Shown here: positions 18,256 through 25,882 of the stretch, piece after piece
Layout of the letters: the number at the start of each line of letters is the position of its first letter
Position numbering within the stretch: position 1 is the first letter of the stretch
Source: an uncultured Candidatus Entotheonella sp.
Lineage (GTDB): Bacteria; Tectomicrobia; Entotheonellia; Entotheonellales; Entotheonellaceae
Length of the DNA: 64,000 nucleotides
Assembly (NCBI GenBank): GCA_958295825.1
Contig: OY282375.1
Coordinates: 2,713,489 to 2,777,488, forward strand
Reading direction: 5' to 3'
Notes under the pieces: model-generated
The model's input: only the letters and a program-made list of their open reading frames with translations
Database searches by the model: none
Told to the model about the DNA's origin: nothing
Translations under genes and position numbers: made by a program

Positions 18256-18869
18256 GCGTTCCGGGCCGCGTCGAGCAGCTTCTGGCCGGGGGCCTTCACC
18301 GTGCCGTCGCCGTTGACGTACAGGTACAGGGTCGTGGTGGTGATGCCGAGCCGCTTTGCCAGGTCGTGCACAACGGTGTCGCGATCCGCCATGGCGCTCA
18401 TCGCCAGGCGCAGCATGGCCAAGTCCATCTTGCGCGGCCGGCCGCCCAGGCGTCCCCTGGCACGCGCCGCAGCCAGGCCGGCGCGGGTGCGTTCGGCGAT
18501 CAGTTCACGCTCGAACTCGGCGAGCGCTGCGAAGATGCCAAAGACCAGGCGGCCGTTGGCCGTCGTGGTGTCGATCTCGGCGCCGGCAAGCACGCGTAGG
18601 CCGATCCCGCAGCTGTGCAATTCCTCGATCGTCGTCACCAGATGCTTCAGGTTGCGTCCCAGGCGGTCGAGCTTCCAGACGACAAACGTGTTGCCCGGCT
18701 GCAGGGCCTTCAGGCAGGCCTCCAGGCCGGGTCGGTGATCATGGCGTCCCGAGGCGCGGTCCTCGTAGATGCGCTCTTCGTCGACGCCCGCATCGATCAG
18801 CGCGTCCCGCTGCAGGTCAAGGAGTTGAGTACCGTCCGCCTTGGAAACCCTCGCATAGCCAATCAGCAT
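18252..18869 (-). CDS. Serine resolvase (Tn3-type recombinase)
   Basis: A 205-residue site-specific recombinase expected to resolve cointegrates left by the neighbouring transposase. The catalytic Ser lies in the N-terminal YARVSKADGTQLLD motif, with RASGRHDHRPGL, VWKLDRLGRNLKHL and AEIDTTTANGRLVFGIFAAL, then the helix E segment EFERELIAERTRAGL and a C-terminal helix-turn-helix (LAKRLGITTTTLYLYV). All key Arg residues of the family (DRLGR, ERELIAERT) are present. Resolvases accompany DDE transposases in the Tn402 group, which fits the gene order here. Confidence 0.92.
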   Translation of the reverse strand: MLIGYARVSKADGTQLLDLQRDALIDAGVDEERIYEDRASGRHDHRPGLEACLKALQPGNTFVVWKLDRLGRNLKHLVTTIEELHSCGIGLRVLAGAEIDTTTANGRLVFGIFAALAEFERELIAERTRAGLAAARARGRLGGRPRKMDLAMLRLAMSAMADRDTVVHDLAKRLGITTTTLYLYVNGDGTVKAPGQKLLDAARNA

Positions 18870-18946
18870 GGTACCCGCATCCCCATTCAGAATAGACAGT
18901 GGGCATCATGCAACGTTGTCAAGAAATGTGCAACAGGTTGTCTTGT

Positions 18947-20211
18947 GGGCGCCTCGAAAAATGCCCGCGAACGGTCAAAGATGACAGGGTTGGCAATTCG
19001 CTGGCACGTGGCGGAAAATGAACTCGGCCGTTCAGGGGGGATTCGCCTGTCAATGGGACATCCGGCGTACCCTTCCGCACCCTTGGCGCTTAACCTACCC
19101 TCGCCAGACGTTGCAATTGAACCAGACGCCGCATGTTGTAAGCGAGGTTCTTGAGACCTATCCGCGCCCTCGCTCGTACAAGTCCGATACTGCGAACCAG
19201 CGTCCCGCCCATGTCGTTTTGCTGCGCGCCGAAGACATGCTCTACCCGTGCTCGAAACCGGCAACGACGCCGGTTGCCCGCTTTCTCCCAAGCATGCAAC
19301 GGACGGTTACGAGAAGCCTTGCGGTGTATCCGACTTGTCAGGCCCTTGGCTTTCACCTTTGCTTCAATGTCTTTCGACCGGTAGGCGCTATCCGCCCAGA
19401 CGCCGCGTGCCGTGTTGTCCGACGTCAACAACTCCTCAAGGACCTGGCTGTCGTGGACCGCCGCCGTCGTCACCCGGTAACGCCGGATCAGTTTGTGCCG
19501 ACGGTCAACGGTGACGTGGTTCTTGTAGCCGTAGTGGCTCTTGCCGTGCTTCTTTGTCCAACGCGCATCCCTGTCCTTTTGCCGACGCTTGGCCGGCTTG
19601 TCAGTCCAGGCCTCGGGTAGCTCACCGCGCTTGACGTGCTCGTTTTCGTCACGACGATTGCGTTGAATGGGAACCGCCACAATCGAAGCATCGATGATCT
19701 GGCCGCCCATCGCTCGGTAGCCTTGGCTTTTCAGGTAAGCGTCGACATCCTCGAACAAGGCCTCCATGAGGCCAGCCTGTGACAACTGCTCACGGTAGAG
19801 CCACACGGTCTTGGCGTCCGGCACCTTGTCTTCAAGGGCCAAGCCCAGGAAGCGCACGAAGGACAGGCGGTCGCGCATCTGGTACTCGCCTTGGTCATCC
19901 GACAGGTTGTAGAGGGCGCACAGAAGGATGGCTTTGAACATGACGATGGCGTCCCAAGGTTGGCGCCCCGCGTTCGACTTGCGCTCGTCGGGCGGCTTAC
20001 GCCAGACGCTCTCCAGGCGGCTGCGGAATGCTTCCCACGGCACAACGGCATTGATCTTCACCAGGGGGTCATGCTTGGCGTCCAAAGCGGCGTAGCGATT
20101 CTCGACATCGAAAAAGCCCATCTGACCCATGCTCAACTCCTCCCGTCTTGTTGGTTAACGTGGTTCAGTAATTCTAAACCAAGTGGGAGATGAGTATTAT
20201 TAGAGATGCCC
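18947..20211 (-). mobile_element. IS5-family insertion sequence
   Basis: The left end GGGCGCCTCGAAAAAT (18947) and the inverted right end GGGCATCTCTAATAAT (reverse strand, ending 20211) are imperfect inverted repeats. The single gene between them is intact. The left end abuts TTGT in the leader of transposon copy 2; the right flank does not repeat this, so one side has been rearranged. Confidence 0.75.
19090..20136 (-). CDS. IS5-family transposase
   Basis: A 348-residue DDE transposase. It has the N-terminal IS5 domain (RKSNAGRQPWDAIVMFKAI, LSDDQGEYQMRDRLSFVRFL), the first catalytic Asp in GGQIIDASIVAVPIQRN, a second in TARGVWADSAYRSKD and the final Glu in RARVEHVFGAQQND. The insertion KRRQKDRDARWTKKHGKSHY before the core is typical of the IS5 group. 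The frame is intact, so this copy could be active. A broken copy lies at 13850-14130. Confidence 0.93.
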   Translation of the reverse strand: MSMGQMGFFDVENRYAALDAKHDPLVKINAVVPWEAFRSRLESVWRKPPDERKSNAGRQPWDAIVMFKAILLCALYNLSDDQGEYQMRDRLSFVRFLGLALEDKVPDAKTVWLYREQLSQAGLMEALFEDVDAYLKSQGYRAMGGQIIDASIVAVPIQRNRRDENEHVKRGELPEAWTDKPAKRRQKDRDARWTKKHGKSHYGYKNHVTVDRRHKLIRRYRVTTAAVHDSQVLEELLTSDNTARGVWADSAYRSKDIEAKVKAKGLTSRIHRKASRNRPLHAWEKAGNRRRCRFRARVEHVFGAQQNDMGGTLVRSIGLVRARARIGLKNLAYNMRRLVQLQRLARVG

Positions 20212-20369
20212 TCTAGTTGAGCTGGCACGAATCACAATACGAATTCCTTCTGTGATCCACACGGTACCTTCAAATTCCTTTATGTTCCTCATATCTCCTC
20301 TAAATCCGCATTGATGACGATCTGGTTGACGGGCATGGAATCAATTCAAAGCATCGAGTTCGCGGTGCG

Positions 20370-20573
20370 TCATGGTACAACTCGGCCATCGTGGTCGTTA
20401 ATCTGGACGACCTTGAAGGTGCGCTTCTTCCACTGCCGGGACTTGATGCGTGCCAGGACTTGCGAGGTTCCCGTTGGTTGGTCCCAAGGCTGAAAGAATC
20501 CGGTGGTTATTTTCCAAGTGTCTGCCGTCTCGTCGAAGACGATTTCCTCGACGTCAACATCTCGATATTTGTG
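20370..20573 (-). pseudogene. Small conserved-hypothetical-like relic without a start codon
   Basis: The minus frame reads HKYRDVDVEEIVFDET, then TWKITTGFFQPWDQP and RQWKKRTFKVVQINDHDGR before a stop. The composition looks like a real protein, but there is no ATG, GTG or TTG start after the in-frame stop at 20574-20576. A frameshift near the end may hide the true C-terminus (MTHRELDALN in the next frame). I do not recognise the function. Confidence 0.35.
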
Positions 20574-20578
20574 TCAGC

Positions 20579-20745
20579 CTAGATATCCGTAATGTATTCA
20601 ACCGCTTTGCGTACGGTTTGCTTCGCGTCCACTTGGCCGCCCGGCCCACCGGCGCAGCCCGGCATTTCGTTGATTGTTTTGTCCTGACGCTGGTCGGGCG
20701 ATACCCACTGCAGATCAATGGGGCCCGACGTACTTGGCGTGAGAG
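20579..20745 (-). pseudogene. Duplicated 3' end of citrate synthase
   Basis: The frame reads GPIDLQWVSPDQRQDKTINE and continues about 30 residues to a TAG. The first part matches the C-terminus of citrate synthase (GPVDLQWVPPDQR) encoded at 21561-22673, and DNA similarity extends over about 66 bases. At the codon where the intact gene has TAG this copy has CAG, so it reads through into a longer tail. It lies on the far side of a broken toxin-antitoxin pair. Confidence 0.7.
20673..20739. repeat. Direct repeat A (citrate synthase 3' end)
   Basis: About 66 bases, close to 88 percent identical by eye to 21549-21614, in the same orientation. The two copies flank the segment with the toxin-antitoxin relic. 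Confidence 0.7.
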
Positions 20746-20749
20746 CCTC

Positions 20750-21163
20750 GGTCGTACCACTCACGCGCCTGCCCACGGATCGATGAGGGCGGTCCCCGTG
20801 TCTCGAAATCCCGAATGTTCCGCGTCGCCATCGCCATGCCGCGTGAGCGCGCAATCGGCCGCGGTCTGGCCGTCGGAGTGTGAGACTGGACGCCCGGCAG
20901 CGTAGCGGCAATTTCCGCATAGGCGCATGCGCAGTGCTGTCGAAGGGTAGAGCGCGCTTTGCAAAGCCCGTTCGAAGCCCGCGGGCAAGACCCTCCCGGC
21001 GTTTCCTTGGCGGCATCACCACAAGACCGAAACGCAGCTTCGCCTCGCTGCTCGCCGTCAGAAACAGGCTCGCAGTCGCACGGTCCGCAACCCATGATAC
21101 GCCCGCGGGATCGGGTGCCGGACGCATCAACTCAGACACTACATTCGTGTCCAGAATGAACAT
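20750..21163 (-). pseudogene. PIN-domain toxin (VapC/FitB-like), frameshifted
   Basis: The N-terminus is intact and typical: MFILDTNVVSELMRPAPDP with the first catalytic Asp, followed by WVADRATASLFLTASSEAKL. After about residue 65 the protein continues only in other frames: RMRLCGNCRYAAGRPVSHSD or ACAYAEIAAT, then IARSRGMAMATRNIRDFE and IDPWAGA, the conserved end of FitB-like PIN toxins with the last acidic residues. At least three frame changes are needed. PIN toxins are ribonucleases held in check by a cognate antitoxin; the partner relic lies directly upstream. Confidence 0.8.
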
Positions 21164-21173
21164 CGGCAGAGCC

Positions 21174-21403
21174 TCAACTGAAATCTGGCGACTCCCGTGG
21201 GGGCAATTCGAGGTCCACGCCGCCGTAGGGCGCGAAGTAGTCGTGAATGAAACGGACCAAGTTTTCAGGCTCGGGGGCCAGCGCGATAGCCTCGCGCAGG
21301 ATCAGCCGTGCCTCCTCTTCCATGGAACGCCGTTCCCTGCCGCCTGCACGCGCAGGCGGTGCTTTACCTCGTCATCCAGATTGCGAATCGTGATGCTCGC
21401 CAT
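21174..21403 (-). pseudogene. FitA/Arc-like antitoxin, frameshifted
   Basis: It starts MASITIRNLDDEVKHRLRVQ, the ribbon-helix-helix sequence of FitA-type antitoxins, then shifts frame near residue 25; the continuing frame gives MEEEARLILREAIALAPEPE and ends YGGVDLELPPRESPDFS. A one-base change separates the halves. The stop lies 10 bases before the toxin start, the usual antitoxin-toxin order and spacing. Confidence 0.75.
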
Positions 21404-21548
21404 GGCCACGCCTCCATGTGTCTCAACGTGGTCTTAATCTGCGAGGCGATGGCAATGCCATCAAGACGGTCTCGTCTTTCAGTCAGCACCGCCGGAAACC
21501 ATGCCCTGCCGTGTGCCGGGAGCATACATGTCCGCCAAGCAGGCTCAC

Positions 21549-21614
21549 GATTATCTTGTCCTAACGCTGGTCGGGCGGCACCCACTGCAGATCGACGGGC
21601 CCGACGTACTTGGC
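21549..21614. repeat. Direct repeat B (citrate synthase 3' end)
   Basis: Partner of 20673-20739. It includes the citrate synthase stop codon (TAG, minus strand 21563-21561). The segment between the two copies is about 0.8 kb and holds the toxin-antitoxin relic. Confidence 0.7.
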
Positions 21615-22673
21615 GCGCGGGCGAATCAGGCGGTTGCGGTCCAGTTGTTCGATGATGTGCGCGGTCCAGCCGGCCACGCGGCTCATCACGAAGACCGGCG
21701 TGAAGATATCGGTGGGAATGCCCATGTTGTGGTAGGTCGAGGCGGAGTAGAAATCGACGTTTGGGATCAGGCCCTTCTCGCGCTCCATGAGCTCGTGGAC
21801 CTGCACGGACATTTCGTACCACTGCGGCTGTCCGGTCTTCTCGCCCATGCGTTTCGACATCGGCCCGAGGATTTTGGCGCGCGGGTCGCCTTCCTTGTAG
21901 ACGCGATGGCCGAATCCCATGATGCGGTCCTTGTTGGCCAGCGCCTTCATCAGGTAGGGCTCGACGTTGTCCATGCTGCCGATGGCCTTGAGGGTGACCA
22001 TCACCTGTTCATTGGCGCCACCGTGCAGTGGACCCTTGAGAGCGCCGATGGCCGACACCACGCCGGAATAGATGTCCGAGACGGTCGCCACGGTAACGCG
22101 GGCGGCGAACGTGGAGGCGTTGATTTCGTGGTCGGCGTGAAGAATCAAGGCGGTATCGAAGAACTGCGCGAACTCCGGATCGGGGTCCTGACCCTGCAGC
22201 ATGTAGAGGAAGTTGGTGGCGATGTTGCCGTTCGGCCTCGGCGCCAGGGGTTCCTTGCCGCTGCGAATGCGGTCGAAGCCCGCCACCAAGGCGGGCATGC
22301 GCGCCACCATGCGGGTGGCCTTGCGGACGTTGGCGTCGTGTGAATTGTCGTGCCGGTCGGGGTCGTATAGGGCCATGATAGAGGTGACGGTACGCACGTA
22401 CTCCATGGGATGGACATCGGTCGGCAGACGGTGCATGACGTCGAGCACGGGTTCCGGAAGTGCGTACTGGCTGCGAATGTCGTGGATCAGCTGGTCGAAT
22501 TCGGCCTGACTCGGCAACCGCCCGTGCCACAACAGGTACACCACCTCTTCAAAGGTCGAGTGCTCCGCCAGATCTTCGATCACGTAGCCGCGATAGGTCA
22601 GGGTTGCCCCAACGATCGAGCTCAGTTCAGAGGCGAACGCGACGACCCCTTCAAGACCTTCTTGCACTTCCAT
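21561..22673 (-). CDS. gltA: Citrate synthase
   Basis: A 370-residue citrate synthase that condenses acetyl-CoA and oxaloacetate at entry to the TCA cycle (a 2-methylcitrate synthase is a close alternative). Family features are YRGYVIEDLAEHSTFEEV near the N-terminus, HADHEINASTFAARV near residue 180 with a catalytic His, GALKGPLHGGANEQV near 213 with the second His, and MGFGHRVYKEGDPRA near 255 with the third. The catalytic Asp lies in PNVDFYSA near 313. It is the short, Gram-positive/archaeal-like type of about 370 residues. The start has GAGAGG upstream. The extreme C-terminus is duplicated downstream at 20579-20745 in a longer form, so the present end may be a recent change. Confidence 0.93.
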   Translation of the reverse strand: MEVQEGLEGVVAFASELSSIVGATLTYRGYVIEDLAEHSTFEEVVYLLWHGRLPSQAEFDQLIHDIRSQYALPEPVLDVMHRLPTDVHPMEYVRTVTSIMALYDPDRHDNSHDANVRKATRMVARMPALVAGFDRIRSGKEPLAPRPNGNIATNFLYMLQGQDPDPEFAQFFDTALILHADHEINASTFAARVTVATVSDIYSGVVSAIGALKGPLHGGANEQVMVTLKAIGSMDNVEPYLMKALANKDRIMGFGHRVYKEGDPRAKILGPMSKRMGEKTGQPQWYEMSVQVHELMEREKGLIPNVDFYSASTYHNMGIPTDIFTPVFVMSRVAGWTAHIIEQLDRNRLIRPRAKYVGPVDLQWVPPDQR

Positions 22674-22854
22674 CGTGTACCTCTCCCATGCCTTTGGGTG
22701 GCAGGCCAGTAGCCCTGTGGTTGCGCACCAATCCTCACGGTTGCGTTAACCGAATCCATTTGCAGGTGAATTCGCTATCAATAGCACGAACCGCTTGGCG
22801 GTTGCAAGCCCTGAATGCGCCGCTTAGACGAGGCTGCAACGCATGCCCGGCGTT

Positions 22855-23116
22855 ACAGTTCGGGCGGTCTCAGATGCGCCCACGGCGCCGCCTGCTCGCA
22901 CGCCGCAGCAGCCTGCAGGACCAGCGTATCGGCGTGCCAGCGGCCGACGATTTGAGCGCTACCGGCAGCCCCTCGGAGGTGAATCCGCACGGCACGCTGG
23001 CGGCGGGCTGTCCCGTCAGGTTGAACGGAAAGGTGAATGGCAGCCGGTCGAACATCGACGGCGTCGGGGTGCCGTCGATGTGGCTGGGGCCACGCTCGAC
23101 CGACCACGCCCCTAGT
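22855..23116 (-). pseudogene. Amidase C-terminal relic
   Basis: In two minus frames the sequence reads [26 protein letters not shown] and then [20 protein letters not shown] followed by AAPWAH. This is the conserved C-terminus of amidase-signature enzymes (GatA-like), with a frameshift after GLPVAL. The catalytic Ser-Lys region is absent; the gene is cut at 23117 by a TGT-type transposon end. Confidence 0.72.
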
Positions 23117-23262
23117 TGTAGTGACTTGAGAATATCCGGTGTCGTGCTTGAGAACATCGCCAGTTTGGGCTCAGATTATTTGAGAACGAAACTGCCTTCG
23201 GGCTCACATTATCTGAGAATGAGCGCAGATTATCTGAGACGGGCTCACCTTGTTGAGAATGA
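23117..23262 (+). repeat. Transposon end array, copy 3
   Basis: Repeats include CTTGAGAATATC, CTTGAGAACATCG, CAGATTATTTGAGAACGA, CACATTATCTGAGAATGA, CAGATTATCTGAGACGG and CACCTTGTTGAGAATGA, in the same order as at 16248 with one additional unit near the outer end. Confidence 0.72.
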
Positions 23263-23391
23263 CGCGGGAAGCCCGCCTGATGCCGCTTGATCTGTTGTCT
23301 CCCTCCACGCCACGCAGTCCCCTTCCACAAAGTAAACGAGCGTTATTTTCGTTCCCCGGAATCATGTCCAAAAACCCTTCTGTACACACAA
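23117..23391 (+). mobile_element. TGT-ended transposon left-end fragment (copy 3)
   Basis: It contains the terminal TGTAGTGACTTGAGA, a repeat array and about 125 bases of leader homologous to the leader upstream of the resolvase in copy 1 (shared GTCCAAAAACCC). It stops at ACAA (23388-23391), where an IS5-like end GGGTGCCTCGAAAAAT begins. Confidence 0.65.
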
Positions 23392-23532
23392 GGGTGCCTC
23401 GAAAAATAATTCACTGGCGGACAAAGCTGGCGTGAATGGCCCTGTCGCGTCATGACGACAGAGAATGAACGGCGGTTTGCGCCGCGATTTCGCGTTCCGA
23501 CAGTTCTACAACGATGGAACAAGTCTGGTCAG

Positions 23533-24107
23533 CTAAGGAATGGGTTTCCAAGATACTTCATGACGCCATTTATACATCTCCCGGTCATAGGCGATCTCTT
23601 CGACGCGATTCGGTCTGGGGGAATCACCGCCGCCGCACCCCGCTCTGGCAACTCGTCGCGCCAGGCTGCGGTCGTAAGCCCGGGCTGCAATCAACGCCTC
23701 AAACTCGACGCCATCGAGCAAGGAACGCCGATCAAATCATGGCGCTGACCCAGCAACAGCACAAAATTCACCAAGTTTCCAAGGGTGTCGACCCTTACGC
23801 TGATTTTGGTACTTGGGCCGCCGCGCGAGCGACCGATAGCTTGGCTTTGGCTCCCCCTTTTGCCCCGGCGCCGTGGTGAAGCCGCACGATAATACCTCAA
23901 GGAGCACGTACTCGAAGTCGGCATCGGCCGACAAAACCTTGAAAACTCGCTTAAAAATCCCTTTTTCTGTGTCCAGCGAAGGACTTCAAGGACCCGATAG
24001 TCTCTTGCGGACCGTCCGGGGTCGCCGTCCTTTCCGGGTAGTAGCGCCGCCCCGCGCGCCCATTGCGAGTCGCTGAGGATTCTTTCGTACCATGCGTCCA
24101 CCGCCAC
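23533..24107 (-). pseudogene. IS5-family transposase relic (second subgroup)
   Basis: Fragments in several frames: MAVDAWYERILSDSQWARGA, SADADFEYVLLEV, VNFVLLLGQRHDLIGV, MLDGVEFEALIAARAYD and RPNRVEEIAYDREMYKWRH. These follow the order of an IS5-family transposase distinct from the one at 19090-20136, with large internal deletions and frameshifts. A related relic lies at 42407-42741. An IS5-like end at 23392 may be its boundary or belong to another element. Confidence 0.72.
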
Positions 24108-24109
24108 TT

Positions 24110-24480
24110 GGCTGTTGTTGATTGGGGTTGAATTCCCCCAATTACAGCCGATGGGCCATAGGAATGGTCAACAGGCCCTAAAGCGGAAGGAGAGGCGCTT
24201 TGGGCGAAGTGAGCCCTTTGTGGAGTAGGCTCTTGGCGGGCCTGTGATGCGTCTTGAGGGCAAGCGGAAGGCGTGCCGCTTTCGGTTAAGATCACCTGCG
24301 GCCTGCGGTCGCCAAGTGTTCCGTGTGCGAGACGCATGATCCCACTGGAGAGCCGAGTGCAGTAAATCCGCCTGCTCGGTTCGGAGAGTGGCGACTGGAA
24401 ACGGGGTTATGGCGGAGAGTGAGGCACCGGCATCGCGAAAGCCGCCGGGGAAGCTTACCCCTATCCGCCTACCGCTACCG
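24110..24480 (+). other. Structured segment resembling group II intron RNA
   Basis: No protein frame is convincing here. The motif GAGAGCCGAGTGCAG, a short loop and CCTGCTCGGTTCGGAG folds into a hairpin (CCGAG with CTCGG, CAG with CTG). It resembles the conserved hairpin next to the reverse-transcriptase region of bacterial group II introns, and TTACCCCTATCCGCCTACC follows, similar to sequence seen after it in such introns. No reverse transcriptase remains. This is pattern memory rather than a computed match; another structured RNA is possible. Confidence 0.35.
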
Positions 24481-24492
24481 CGCCAGTCGCCC

Positions 24493-24521
24493 CTCCGGGA
24501 CATTCCCCGGAGAGGCTTTTT
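24493..24521 (+). terminator. Rho-independent terminator
   Basis: A perfect stem CTCCGGG (24493-24499) and CCCGGAG (24506-24512) with a six-base loop is followed by AGGC and TTTTT (24517-24521). It ends a plus-strand transcript that would cover the structured segment before it and isolates the downstream lipoprotein gene. Confidence 0.65.
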
Positions 24522-24691
24522 CACGCCCTGTCAGGTATTCATTGGAGCCAGCCTTGAACATGAACTAACCTTCGAGTTGGACACTCCGTGGGAGCCGGTT
24601 AAAGGATTAGTCCTATTTCTCGGTTCTGGGTTTACAAATCTGCAAAGAATGTCAAAGGGAATCATCTTCTCGAAAGAAAGGGGGGCGAATA

Positions 24692-25753
24692 ATGAAGCGG
24701 TTGAAAGCGTTGCCTTGGTGGATGTCTTGCTTGGCGCTCTGTTTAGTGCTGTCCGGCTGTGACGGCGATCGCGCTGTCCTCGGAAGGTGCGCGGACCGGG
24801 TGCTCAACGTCGGCTTCTATGCGGACTTCGTGCCGCTCAGTTACAGTCAGGACAATCAGGCGCCGACGAATTCGGAGGCTTACAACGCCCACCGGGGGTA
24901 TGAAGCGGATCTGTTGACGGCTCTGGAGGCCCTGGAGGGTACCGGCCTTTCCTTTTCCCGTCGTGGCATCGTTCCCGATGAGACGACGGCGGGACGGACG
25001 TTCCCGTTCGGCGGCATCTGGCTGCTGGCCGCCGAGCCGGGCTACGACCTGATCAGTGGTGGGATCACCATTCGCGACGACCGGACCCGAAACGCCGCCG
25101 GTCAGCAGGTGGTGGCTTTCACCTCGGGGCATGTGGGGTTCCGCCAGTCTCTCCTGGTGCGCAGCGGGGACGCCCAACGCCTTGCCGAGCACAGCGACCT
25201 CACGGAAAACGACGTCGTCAGCGTACACCGCGGCACCACAGGCGAAGAGCGATTGCTGCAGCTGGTGGGCATTGTCGACGACCGGGGCGTCCTGATGGCT
25301 GGTACGCAAGTCATCAGGACGCCGCCGGGAACGTTGACCGCTGACGGCAGCGCGGCTTATACGATCACCGCTGCCATGCCGTCGCCCCGGCTGGCTGATC
25401 GCCAGCGCCTCATCCCGCCGGTACCGCTGCCGCAAGTGGTGATTCACACCAGCGAAGACCAGCAGCTAGGGGCGTTGCGCAACGGTGACGTGACCGCGGT
25501 GGCTAGGGGAGAAATCGGCAACAGTGATGCGGCGGTGGACTCCGGCGGCGTATTCGAGGTCACAGCCCTGGATCCGCAGTCCGAATACGGCGGCTTCGCC
25601 GTCGATGTGGACGCCGTCGAGTTGTTGGCCTGTCTGAACAAAGACATCGGCCTGTTGACGGACAACCGCCGTATTGGCTATCGGGAGTGGGCGGCAAACC
25701 CCACGGTCTTCCTGGAGCGGGCCGAAGCCCTGAACGCTGAGCAGCCGCGTTAA
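24692..25753 (+). CDS. Periplasmic solute-binding lipoprotein (family 3-like)
   Basis: A 353-residue extracytoplasmic binding protein. The N-terminus MKRLKALPWWMSCLALCLVL leads to a lipobox LSGC with Cys23, so it should be anchored by lipid. The mature part starts like family 3 amino-acid-binding proteins (LNVGFYADFVPLSY, then YEADLLTALEAL, LISGGITIRDDRTR, VVSVHRGTTGEERL). GGGGG precedes the start by seven bases. No permease or ATPase gene is next to it, since an IS1595 transposon inserted 70 bases downstream, so transport partners may have been lost, or the protein may act as a sensor. The ligand is unknown. Confidence 0.75.
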   Translation: MKRLKALPWWMSCLALCLVLSGCDGDRAVLGRCADRVLNVGFYADFVPLSYSQDNQAPTNSEAYNAHRGYEADLLTALEALEGTGLSFSRRGIVPDETTAGRTFPFGGIWLLAAEPGYDLISGGITIRDDRTRNAAGQQVVAFTSGHVGFRQSLLVRSGDAQRLAEHSDLTENDVVSVHRGTTGEERLLQLVGIVDDRGVLMAGTQVIRTPPGTLTADGSAAYTITAAMPSPRLADRQRLIPPVPLPQVVIHTSEDQQLGALRNGDVTAVARGEIGNSDAAVDSGGVFEVTALDPQSEYGGFAVDVDAVELLACLNKDIGLLTDNRRIGYREWAANPTVFLERAEALNAEQPR

Positions 25754-25882
25754 GTCGTTGACATTCGCCCTGGTCGTGATGTTCAACCAGATCAACGAGC
25801 GTATCGACCACTTAAGAAAGAGAATTACATACTTGACACAACAATTGGCATTATATTGGTTGTGTAAGAGGAAGACACAGCC

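Larger units (their letters stand above)
16248..18946 (-). mobile_element. TGT-ended transposon with resolvase and transposase-ATPase fusion (copy 2)
   Basis: It runs on the minus strand: leader (18870-18946), resolvase, then a fused transposase-ATPase gene, then the end array at 16248. The resolvase-side end is missing because an IS5-family element sits at 18947. Resolvase and transposase genes overlap by four bases. Confidence 0.65.

Noticed and set aside
20579..21163. A continuous 194-codon frame starting like a PIN toxin, considered as an intact toxin
   Set aside because: After about residue 65 the conserved toxin sequence lies in other frames, and the end of the frame is citrate synthase-derived.
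22674..22854. Region upstream of citrate synthase, searched for tRNA and promoter
   Set aside because: No tRNA-like folding or T-loop sequence was seen; a TTGCAA/TATTGA pair on the minus strand is too weak to report.
25833..25860. TTGACA in the IS1595 copy A terminal repeat as a promoter for the transposase
   Set aside because: The nearest TATATT-like box is only 13 bases away, too close for a normal sigma70 promoter.
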